A DNA stretch of 53,670 bases from Gammaproteobacteria bacterium (GTDB lineage: Bacteria; Pseudomonadota; Gammaproteobacteria; Pseudomonadales; Porticoccaceae): NCBI GenBank assembly GCA_016191205.1, contig JACPPB010000064.1, positions 1 to 53,670 on the forward strand. Direction: 5' to 3'. The notes beneath the pieces are model-generated. The model was not told the DNA's origin, did no database searches, and worked only from the letters and a program-made list of their open reading frames with translations. Position 1 is the stretch's first letter. Each line of letters begins with the position of its first letter. A program made the translations under genes and the position numbers. Of the stretch, positions 27,155 through 34,229 are shown in pieces.

Positions 27155-28360
27155 TCAGACCGCACCCGCCGCGCGCAGCGCCGCGATCTGCGCCGGCGAG
27201 CGGCCCAGGTCGCGCAGCACCTGATCGGTGTGTTCGCCCGGTGTCGGCGGGCGGCTGCGTATCGAGCCGGGGGTCTCGGTGAGCTTGATGGCGATTCCCG
27301 GCTGGGTCGCGGCGGGCTGACGGGGATCGCCGGCGGGCAGAATCATGTTGCGGTGGCGCAACTGCGGATCGTTGACGGCTTCGGCAAGCCCGTTGACCTC
27401 GCCGACGCACACATCGGTGTCGGCGAAAAACGCCACCCATTCGCTGAGCGTGCGGGTGCGCATGATCGCCTCGATCTCGCCCTTGGCGGCGCGCTGCGCG
27501 GCGCTCGGCGAACGCTGGAAATCGTCGGTCTGCATGCCCTGGCGCTTGAGATCCGGACGCCCCAGGGCCTCGCAAAAGTTGCTCCACAGCCAGGGCTCCA
27601 TGCAGCCGACCGACAGCCAGCGCTCGTCGCGGGTCGGATACACGGCGTAGTAGGGATGCGCGCCGGCAAACACGTTTTCGCCGCGTTGTGCCTCCGCGCC
27701 GCCCACGAAGTAATTGCGTATCCCCGGCACCGCCGTGAGCAGCGCGAACGCGGTATCCAGATAAGCCACGTCGACCTGCTGTCCGCGCCCGGTGCTCTGG
27801 CGGGCGAGCAGCGCGAGCAGGATGCCGATTACGCCATGGAGGGCGGCACCGGCGTAATCGGCGACGATGTTGAGCGGGATCGGGGGCGCGCTATCCTTGG
27901 TGCCAAGCTGGCCGAGTACACCCGCGATCGCCAGATAGTTCAGGTCGTGTCCCGCGCGGTCGCGATAGGGTCCGTCCTGTCCGAAACCGCTCAACGAGCA
28001 ATACACCAGGCGCGGATTGAGCGCGCTCAGGGTGGCGTAATCCGCGCCCAGGCGCGCGCCGACCCCGGGGCGGAACCCCTCGATCACCACATCGGACTTC
28101 GCGACCAGCTCGTGCAGCAGCGTCTGCGCCGCCGGATCTTTCAGGTTGAGCGTCATGCTCTTTTTGTTGCGATTGGCGAATTCCGATCGCACCCAGAGAT
28201 CGTCGTCCCTGGCGCCCATGTGTTTGGCGGCGCCGGACTGGGCCGGGGTTTCGATCTTGAGGACTTCGGCCCCCATGTCGCCCAGCATCATGGTGCAGAA
28301 GGAACCGGGCGCGACGCGGTTCAGTTCCAGGATGCGGATTCCGTCGAGCGGCGATGTCAT
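27155..28360 (-). CDS. CaiB/BaiF family III CoA-transferase, alpha-methylacyl-CoA racemase-like
   Basis: 401 residues. Typical class III N-terminus PLDGIRILELNRVAPGSFCT and GDMGAEVLKIETP, then VVIEGFRPGVGARLG, LVYCSLSGFGQDGPY and GHDLNYLAIAGVLGQLG. GHDxNYLAxxG is the catalytic segment of alpha-methylacyl-CoA racemase and of the transferases. The enzyme therefore either epimerises 2-methylacyl-CoA or transfers CoA between acids. The next gene on the strand upstream is a VOC protein (91 bp away), hinting at a shared but unknown acyl-CoA pathway. Confidence 0.88.
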   Translation of the reverse strand: MTSPLDGIRILELNRVAPGSFCTMMLGDMGAEVLKIETPAQSGAAKHMGARDDDLWVRSEFANRNKKSMTLNLKDPAAQTLLHELVAKSDVVIEGFRPGVGARLGADYATLSALNPRLVYCSLSGFGQDGPYRDRAGHDLNYLAIAGVLGQLGTKDSAPPIPLNIVADYAGAALHGVIGILLALLARQSTGRGQQVDVAYLDTAFALLTAVPGIRNYFVGGAEAQRGENVFAGAHPYYAVYPTRDERWLSVGCMEPWLWSNFCEALGRPDLKRQGMQTDDFQRSPSAAQRAAKGEIEAIMRTRTLSEWVAFFADTDVCVGEVNGLAEAVNDPQLRHRNMILPAGDPRQPAATQPGIAIKLTETPGSIRSRPPTPGEHTDQVLRDLGRSPAQIAALRAAGAV

Positions 28361-28451
28361 GGCGTGTGGTCCTCGATGATTTTCAGCGGCGGCGGTGTCT
28401 GGGCGGCGCGTCTTTAATGAGTAACGAATTCGCAGCGGCGCGCGCTACCGC

Positions 28452-29300
28452 TCAGGCCGCCTGAATCCGGATCAAGGCCCCGAAGGCGTCCTCGCGGGGC
28501 ACTTCCAGCACATTGCGGTTATCCGCCGCCGGGTGCACCCGGATCCCGTGGCCGGCGAGGGATGCGGCGGTTGCCGGCAGGTCGGGCGATTCCAGCACCA
28601 GGGCATACATGCCTTCGCGTTTTTCTTCGAGATGACGCTCGATGGCGCGCGCAAAGGTTCGCGACGGATCCTTGACCGCCACCAGCTCGATCACGCCGCC
28701 GGTCGGCGGCCGGCAGATGGCCGACCAGACCCCGCGCTCGGCGTCGTCGAGGATTTTTCCCATGGGCAGTTTGAACTGGCTGCCGTAGACCTCCACCGCG
28801 TGCTCGATATCCTCGACCGCCACAATGACGCGGACGATGCCGGACAGACGCGGCGCGCGGTCGTCGAGCGCGCGCTTGTACTGGCCCTTGAACGAATTCA
28901 CCGGGTAGACGCGAATCAACACGCCGTGGGTGGAGCCTGGATGGACGTCGCGGCCAAAAGCACCGGGCATCAGCGGCATCACGTTGAGGCCGCGCCCGGC
29001 CAACTCCGCGGCTTCATCGTCGGGTACCGGCGCTTCCAGCATCAAGGCGAACAGACCTTCGCCGCGCCGATCCAGAAATCCCTGCAAGCTTTTGCTGAGC
29101 GGTGTATCCGGATCGACGGGACACATCAGTTCGATATTGCTGCCACCGGCGGGCACGCACATGCCGAGCGCGGCGCCGTACTCCTTGCGGCTCAGCTCCG
29201 AGAGGTCGAGCACGGGCATGTGAAACTTGTCCCTGAACAGGCTGACCAGGGCGCTGAAATCGTGGGCGGCAATCGCGATGCGGGGCATTCCGGTGATCAT
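28452..29300 (-). CDS. Two-module VOC (glyoxalase/dioxygenase-fold) protein
   Basis: 282 residues with two VOC-like halves: the first from IAIAAHDFSALVSLFRDKF, the second from VRVIVAVEDIEHAVEVYGSQ. Metal ligands expected of glyoxalases are not obvious: the first strand has AAHD and the later strand IELMCP or IELVAV. Function is unknown; related proteins are often annotated as VOC family or methylmalonyl-CoA epimerase-like. AGGAG lies 8 nt before the ATG at 29300, supporting that start over 29288. It is divergent from the HAD dehalogenase gene. Confidence 0.8.
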   Translation of the reverse strand: MITGMPRIAIAAHDFSALVSLFRDKFHMPVLDLSELSRKEYGAALGMCVPAGGSNIELMCPVDPDTPLSKSLQGFLDRRGEGLFALMLEAPVPDDEAAELAGRGLNVMPLMPGAFGRDVHPGSTHGVLIRVYPVNSFKGQYKRALDDRAPRLSGIVRVIVAVEDIEHAVEVYGSQFKLPMGKILDDAERGVWSAICRPPTGGVIELVAVKDPSRTFARAIERHLEEKREGMYALVLESPDLPATAASLAGHGIRVHPAADNRNVLEVPREDAFGALIRIQAA

Positions 29301-29410
29301 GATTTTCTCTCCTGCGGACAGCGGGTGTCGCCGGTCCGTGGTGGGCTGTTATGTGGTGATCACCAGCTTACAGCCTGGAGCCGCCAATTCAATGGATGGC
29401 ACTGCGCGCG

Positions 29411-29460
29411 TTGATCCGTGCAAGTGTGCACCTATACACTCTGCGTCGATTCACCGGGAG
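29411..29460 (+). promoter_or_regulatory. Sigma70-type promoter of the type II HAD gene with a spacer palindrome
   Basis: TTGATC (29411-29416), 16 bp, TATACA (29433-29438), and a GGGAG ribosome site at 29456-29460 before the ATG at 29471. The spacer holds GTGCA-AGTG-TGCAC (29418-29431), a perfect 5-bp-arm palindrome positioned to block polymerase if bound by a regulator. No regulator gene is adjacent. Confidence 0.55.
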
Positions 29461-29470
29461 AAAATAACCA

Positions 29471-30286
29471 ATGTCCGGATTGAACGATCTGCTGGCCGCC
29501 ATCAAGATCGGCGCCAAAACCACGCCGCGCAAAGGCGAACACAAAGTCCGCGCGGTGTTCTTCGACACCTACGGCACGGTCTGCGATTTCTACGGGCCGA
29601 TCAAGCGCCGGTTCGAACGTTTTGCGCGCGAGCACGGCGTGACGTGCGATGCCGGCGCCATGGCCATCGCCTGGCGCACCGCCTACGCGCTCTCGACCTT
29701 TACCCAGGCCGCGCGGCAAACCGCGTTTCGTCCCTTGCGCGAAATCCAGCGCGAGAATCTTGAGGTGGTGATGAAAGCGCATTTTCCGGAACCGGTATCG
29801 GCACACGAGCTGGACGAGCTGACCACCGTCTGGGATCGTCTGGATCCCTGGCCGGACACCGTCGCGGGGCTGCGCCTGCTCAAAGGCCAGGCCATCATTG
29901 CGCCGATGTCCAACGGCAACTTCATCGACATGGTCAATCTCGCGCGCCATGCGGGCCTGCCGTGGGACATCATTCTTGGCGCGTCGGTCGCGCAAATGTA
30001 CAAACCACATCCCGATGCCTACCTCAAGTCCATCGCCGCGCTGGGTTTGGCGCCGGAGGAAGTCTGCATGGTCGCCGCGCACCAGGCCGAACTGCCCCAT
30101 GCCGCGGGGCACGGCATGCAAACGGCTTTCATCATGCGTCCGGACGAGTTTGGCGGGCCCGTCAAACCCCGGGAGCCAGAAGCGGGCAAGCTTTATCTGT
30201 CGGCGGCGGAGATTTATCCGGAAGCTGAGTGGACGTATGTGACGGACAGTCTTGTTGATCTGGCGGATCAGATCAGGCGGGCCTAG
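29471..30286 (+). CDS. HAD-superfamily, haloacid dehalogenase type II
   Basis: 271 residues. Motif I FFDTYGTVCDFYGPIKRRF holds the nucleophilic Asp; motif II APMSNGNF; the motif III lysine in MYKPHPDAYLK; the C-terminal MVAAHQAELPHAAGHGM corresponds to the acidic-loop region. Type II 2-haloacid dehalogenases replace the halogen by hydroxyl, but members of this subgroup also act on other substrates. It has about 25 extra N-terminal residues (MSGLNDLLAAIKIGAKTTPR) compared with typical members. It has its own promoter. Confidence 0.88.
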   Translation: MSGLNDLLAAIKIGAKTTPRKGEHKVRAVFFDTYGTVCDFYGPIKRRFERFAREHGVTCDAGAMAIAWRTAYALSTFTQAARQTAFRPLREIQRENLEVVMKAHFPEPVSAHELDELTTVWDRLDPWPDTVAGLRLLKGQAIIAPMSNGNFIDMVNLARHAGLPWDIILGASVAQMYKPHPDAYLKSIAALGLAPEEVCMVAAHQAELPHAAGHGMQTAFIMRPDEFGGPVKPREPEAGKLYLSAAEIYPEAEWTYVTDSLVDLADQIRRA

Positions 30287-30610
30287 CCATGCCGAGATAT
30301 TCATGAGCGGCCGTCCAAGGATTACGGGCGAACAACTCGGGGCCACCACGGGCCGCTCTCCCTATTCGGCGCGGTCTTGTCACGCCAAAGACATACGCCA
30401 TGTTGGCCGGATGTTACAATGCGAGACCAGACCCCGTTGGCAGACCAGACCCCGTTGGCAGACCCCGTTGGCAGACCCCGTTGGCAAGACCCCGTTGGCA
30501 TTCCGTGGCATTCCGCGAAAGGCGCGAAAAGTGGGAACCACGGAAGGCACGGATTTCACGGAATCCAAATCCTTTATCCGCACGCGAAGATGCGAAGGAG
30601 GGCGACCTTG
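30287..30610. other. Intergenic stretch with a 13-bp minisatellite
   Basis: No gene is recognisable. It contains five copies of AGACCCCGTTGGC (30429-30499) and then a stretch with ATTCCG, CACGG and GGAACCACGG runs, typical of dispersed non-coding repeats in environmental proteobacteria. It separates the HAD gene from the low-GC ATPase gene and marks the left boundary of that island. Confidence 0.6.
30429..30499. repeat. Minisatellite, five copies of a 13-bp unit
   Basis: The unit AGACCCCGTTGGC starts at 30429, 30447, 30460, 30473 and 30487. Copies are identical; the spacings are 5 nt (AGACC), 0, 0 and 1 nt. This is not a CRISPR, since the units are short and the spacers absent or repeat-derived. 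Identity suggests recent expansion by slippage, so copy number may differ between strains. Confidence 0.85.
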
Positions 30611-32731
30611 TCATGCTGCCACTCCATTCACTAACTTGTCACATTCAGCTACGACATATTCGGGGATGGTGTCGAACTTGGCGGGGTCGAGCTGGCTAAT
30701 GAATTCATTCTCGATGTGGTAGGTTTCATTTATGAACTTCTGGATTACAGAGTTTTCAACGTCCAGCCCAAACAGCCGGAAAATCTGAAGCTTTTCATAA
30801 CCATTCGACGACGCGTTGTATAGCGCCCTCAGGGCGTCCAGGTCACTAACTCGATTCAGATGTTGTGCGTAGGAAAAGCCATTCAGATGACTTGATATTT
30901 CAGTGCATCCACTATCAAACTTACCTTGATCCATTTCCGGGTAGTTGCCTTCTGGATCTTTCGGCTCGCGTTTGTCAATCCCACGCTCTTTGCCGTTTCC
31001 TTTGTGAAAAAGGTTTGACAATACCTGATAGGTATCACCCTTATTGTCAGCAATTTCAAAATGGCGCCTCAGGTAGATGAGTTTGACGATATCGTCCTTT
31101 TCAGAGGCGAGTGCACTTTTACAGATTTGGGAAAAGGTCTGTACATCATCCTTGGCAATGCCGCATTCGCTTATTTGGTCCGACGACAATCTTAGAAACG
31201 AGGCCGTTGTCTGATTTCTGAACTGGTCAGAAAGAGACTTGACCGTATCAATGATGGGTTCTACATCATGGGTTAGCATCATAACGGTTTTGCTTTTCAG
31301 GCATGAGTCGGCGTCCCGCCGAAAGAGCATTTCGAGAATGGCGTACTTTTTGTTTTTATCGAACGAAGAAATTGGATCGTCCAGAATGATCAGGTCCGGC
31401 TTCTTGGAGAGGCATTCATACATGAAAAGGACGATGGCAAATGCGTTTCGTTCCCCAAAGCTGAGGTGCTGATTGCCACCGCTGAGGTGCTCTTCGTGAT
31501 CGATATGGCGAAGTTTCAACTGGGCCTGTTCGCCATCACCGGCAATCTCAACGGCGTAGCGGTAACCGGCATAGGATAGAAATTCATTGATGTCTTTCTG
31601 GTGACGCTCAATGGTTTTCTTCATCTCGCTGCGCTGCTGATTAATCTTCCCTTGCAGCTGACCGGCCTGCTCAATAACTTTGTCGATGGAAGCGTTTATC
31701 GGGGCTACGGCGTCCTTCATTTTGGCAGACTCAAGCTCAGGGAAAAACTGCAAATCCACCTTGTATGCCGGGAGTTTTTCGACGACTTTTTCCCCGTCCT
31801 TAAATTGAAATGCGGAAAGCGTTTTGAGCTTTTCAAGTTTTTCGGTAAAGTCATCAATCCGTTTTTTTATTGTAGCAAGAAATGATTCGTGCTCTTTTTC
31901 AAGGCCGTCCTTCAAGGTTGTGATTGTGGTCAGAGTGTTTTTGGCTTTATCAGAAAAGTAGTCGCCTAATTTATCGATGATGCCAATCAGGGCAATCAGG
32001 TTTTTGATAGTATTCTTGTCGTATTCCTGGCCGACCTTTTTGATCTGCTCCTTTTTGTCAGCTGCAGGTGAGGTGCAGAATGGGCAATTATCCGACAGGT
32101 CGGCAAAATCGTAGCCCTTGGTTTGCCAGTCGATCCAGCCCACACTGTTTTGGCTCTGAATAAACGGTGTGTAAGATTCCAGACCGGCTGGAACATGCTT
32201 GATTTTGTTGCCGGCTGACAGCCCCTTCATGCCGGTGGATTTTTTATCCAGTCCAGTTTTGCTCAATTTGAAGGCGCTTCCCATTTCCTTGAGCGTGTTG
32301 ATCAACGCTTCCAGTTCCTGATTCCCGGGAAACAACTGCTTGATATTGCTGACCAACTCCTCTATTTCCTGCTCTCTCTGTTTGTAGGCATCGGTTCTGA
32401 TGAAAATGTCGAAGCTGTTGCTGAGGAGTTCGTTCGGCTTGAAAACAAACTGACTGACATACTCCTCGTTGAAGCACATGATATTACTCAGCGCTTCCGC
32501 ACCCTTGACCTCCGGCTGTTTTTTATCGGGGTTTTCCTTTCGGAGTTTGAACGGCATGAGATCGTTCAGCAGGTTTTGATCCCCTTTCGCGCCGAGCAGC
32601 ACCGCCTTGGCAATGGTGCTTTTGCCGGTCCCATTCGGCGCAAACTTGATGTTCAGCTTCTGCTTGGCAAGCGAGATCGCAGCCGAATCAAGGTTGTTGC
32701 AGTTCTTAACCTCTATCTGAATAGAACTCAT
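30611..32731 (-). CDS. AAA_13-family ATPase with CxxC insertion, RloC/PrrC-like candidate defence protein
   Basis: 706 residues from ATG 32731 (a GTG five codons earlier is an alternative; AAAGGG precedes the ATG). Walker A APNGTGKST (31-39), a charged helical middle (about 110-390) with CPFC at 216-219, ABC signature LSFGERNAF (423-431), Walker B LIILDDP (447-453), and H-loop LTHD (486-489). The C-terminal region has LRRHFEI (R555, E559) and LFH (H576), then NETYHIENEF near 668-677. This plan matches ABC-like ATPases linked to abortive infection (AAA_13; RloC adds a zinc hook and an anticodon nuclease). Nuclease activity is not proven here; the catalytic spacing differs from PrrC. Base composition is lower than neighbours, and an IS3 remnant flanks it, so it was probably acquired horizontally. 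Confidence 0.8.
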   Translation of the reverse strand: MSSIQIEVKNCNNLDSAAISLAKQKLNIKFAPNGTGKSTIAKAVLLGAKGDQNLLNDLMPFKLRKENPDKKQPEVKGAEALSNIMCFNEEYVSQFVFKPNELLSNSFDIFIRTDAYKQREQEIEELVSNIKQLFPGNQELEALINTLKEMGSAFKLSKTGLDKKSTGMKGLSAGNKIKHVPAGLESYTPFIQSQNSVGWIDWQTKGYDFADLSDNCPFCTSPAADKKEQIKKVGQEYDKNTIKNLIALIGIIDKLGDYFSDKAKNTLTTITTLKDGLEKEHESFLATIKKRIDDFTEKLEKLKTLSAFQFKDGEKVVEKLPAYKVDLQFFPELESAKMKDAVAPINASIDKVIEQAGQLQGKINQQRSEMKKTIERHQKDINEFLSYAGYRYAVEIAGDGEQAQLKLRHIDHEEHLSGGNQHLSFGERNAFAIVLFMYECLSKKPDLIILDDPISSFDKNKKYAILEMLFRRDADSCLKSKTVMMLTHDVEPIIDTVKSLSDQFRNQTTASFLRLSSDQISECGIAKDDVQTFSQICKSALASEKDDIVKLIYLRRHFEIADNKGDTYQVLSNLFHKGNGKERGIDKREPKDPEGNYPEMDQGKFDSGCTEISSHLNGFSYAQHLNRVSDLDALRALYNASSNGYEKLQIFRLFGLDVENSVIQKFINETYHIENEFISQLDPAKFDTIPEYVVAECDKLVNGVAA

Positions 32732-32782
32732 GCCTGACCCTTTCACGATGCTTGATCTTACCCACCAACAACGGACACGCCG

Positions 32783-33121
32783 CTAAGCGGCTTGTTGTGC
32801 CTCAAACGCTTCCGGGCTGATATTGCCGTTGGCGCTGTGTCGGCGGGTTCGATTGTAGTCTGTCTCGATGTATTCAAACACGGCGTTGCGCACCTGCTGG
32901 CGTGTGGTGAAGCGTTCACCGTGGATCGCTTCCACCTTCAACGAGTGAAAGAAGCTCTCGGCACACGCATTATCGTAACAATTTCCCTTCGCGCTCACGC
33001 TGCCGCTCAGCTTGTTCGTTTTGATCAGGCGCTGAAAATCACCCGAACAATATTGGCTGCCCCGATCCGAATGGAAGATAAGATCCCTCCGGCGCGATAT
33101 CTGCCCGGTTAATTCCGCCAC
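32783..33121 (-). pseudogene. IS3-family transposase (OrfB) C-terminal remnant
   Basis: The frame covers the end of the DDE integrase domain: [20 protein letters not shown] has the second catalytic Asp, and [20 protein letters not shown] has the catalytic Glu. The final [20 protein letters not shown] is the usual OrfB tail. The N-terminal part, first Asp and OrfA are missing; upstream the frame degrades within about 30 bp of fdsD. A likely terminal-repeat stretch follows at 32759-32782. It is an IS scar between the ATPase gene and the formate dehydrogenase operon. Confidence 0.88.
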
Positions 33122-33162
33122 TCCGCTGTAGCAGAAAGCAATCGCACTTCATCGACCGGCGC

Positions 33163-33381
33163 TCAAACCAGCCCCACCGCCCGCACCGCCTCCGGACTCA
33201 ACTCACCGGCGCCGTGACTTGCGTGCTCCTTCAGCTTCGCCGTCATGACGGGCGTCCAGAAGCGTTTCATGTGCGCGGCGGCGTTTTCGATGCGCGCCTC
33301 GGGGGTGAGGGCCGGCACATTGGCGACGATCTGGTTGGCCATTTTGACCAGGTGTTCCACGGACGACTCTGACACCTTCAT
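33163..33381 (-). CDS. fdsD: Formate dehydrogenase delta subunit
   Basis: 72 residues, matching the small FdsD protein of soluble NAD-dependent formate dehydrogenases. Typical features: SSVEHLVKMANQIVANVPAL, and MKRFWTPVMTAKLKEHASHG. FdsD is needed for maturation or assembly of the complex; it is not itself catalytic. The start overlaps the fdhD stop (ATGA, 33378-33381), making it the last gene of the operon. Confidence 0.92.
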   Translation of the reverse strand: MKVSESSVEHLVKMANQIVANVPALTPEARIENAAAHMKRFWTPVMTAKLKEHASHGAGELSPEAVRAVGLV

Positions 33382-34229
33382 TCACTCCCGATGATGCGTT
33401 GCGGATGGGTATAGACCATGTGGCGGCCGGGGCGGGCAAAGCCGACCAGGGTGAGGTTGGCTGCTTCCGCCAACTCGATGGCAAGCGCCGTGGGTGCGGA
33501 CACCGCGGCGAGGATGGCGATGCCCTGGCTCGCGGCCTTGACCACCATTTCGTAGCTCGCCCTGCTTGAAATCAGCGCGAAGCCCGACTCCCAGGGCGCC
33601 GCGAGCCGGCAGCGCGCGCCGATCAGTTTGTCGAGCGCATTGTGACGGCCGACGTCTTCGCGCAGCGCGAGAATGTCGCCCGCGGCATCGCACCAGGCAG
33701 CGCCGTGCACCGCGCCGGTGTGCGCCTGCAAGGGCTGGTGTTCCGACAACTGCCCGACGGCGCGCTCGATGGCGGCGTGGTCGATCCGGAAGTCGCCCGT
33801 CACCGGCGCCGGCTTGCGCACCGCCTGGTGGAGGGATTCGGCGCCGCACAGGCCACAGCCGGTGCGGCCGGTGAGGTTGCGGCGCACGGCCTTGAGCGCT
33901 GTCAGGCGTTCGGCGGCGATGGTCATGGCTACCTCGATGCCGTCGGCTTGCGGCAGCACTTCAAGGTCGTAGAGTTCGCGCGGATGGGCGAGGATGCCTT
34001 CGGTGAGACTGAAGCCGAGGGCGAATTCTTCCAGATCGGCGGGAGTCGCCATCATCACCACATGGGAGATGCCGTTGTAGACCAGCGCCACCGGCAACTC
34101 GCAGGCGACGGTATCGGCGACCTGCGCGCTGCCGCCGTGGCGCCAGTCGCGGGCGCCCACGGCCATGCTGGTGGCGACGCCGGCTGCCTGTGCGCCGACC
34201 GTCTCAGCTTGCGGGAGTGGGCGTTTCAT
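33378..34229 (-). CDS. fdhD: FdhD/FdsC sulfurtransferase for formate dehydrogenase maturation
   Basis: 283 residues. FdhD moves sulfur from a cysteine desulfurase to the molybdenum cofactor of formate dehydrogenase. Diagnostic: the Cys loop GRTGCGLCGAESL, then REDVGRHNALDKLIG and LISSRASYEMVVKAA. In fds operons the gene is called fdsC. It overlaps fdsA by 26 bp (34204-34229) and fdsD by 4 bp, indicating coupled translation. Confidence 0.95.
   Translation of the reverse strand: MKRPLPQAETVGAQAAGVATSMAVGARDWRHGGSAQVADTVACELPVALVYNGISHVVMMATPADLEEFALGFSLTEGILAHPRELYDLEVLPQADGIEVAMTIAAERLTALKAVRRNLTGRTGCGLCGAESLHQAVRKPAPVTGDFRIDHAAIERAVGQLSEHQPLQAHTGAVHGAAWCDAAGDILALREDVGRHNALDKLIGARCRLAAPWESGFALISSRASYEMVVKAASQGIAILAAVSAPTALAIELAEAANLTLVGFARPGRHMVYTHPQRIIGSE

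Noticed and set aside
30429..30499. CRISPR array
   Set aside because: Units are 13 bp with 0-5 nt between them; there are no unique spacers and no cas genes.
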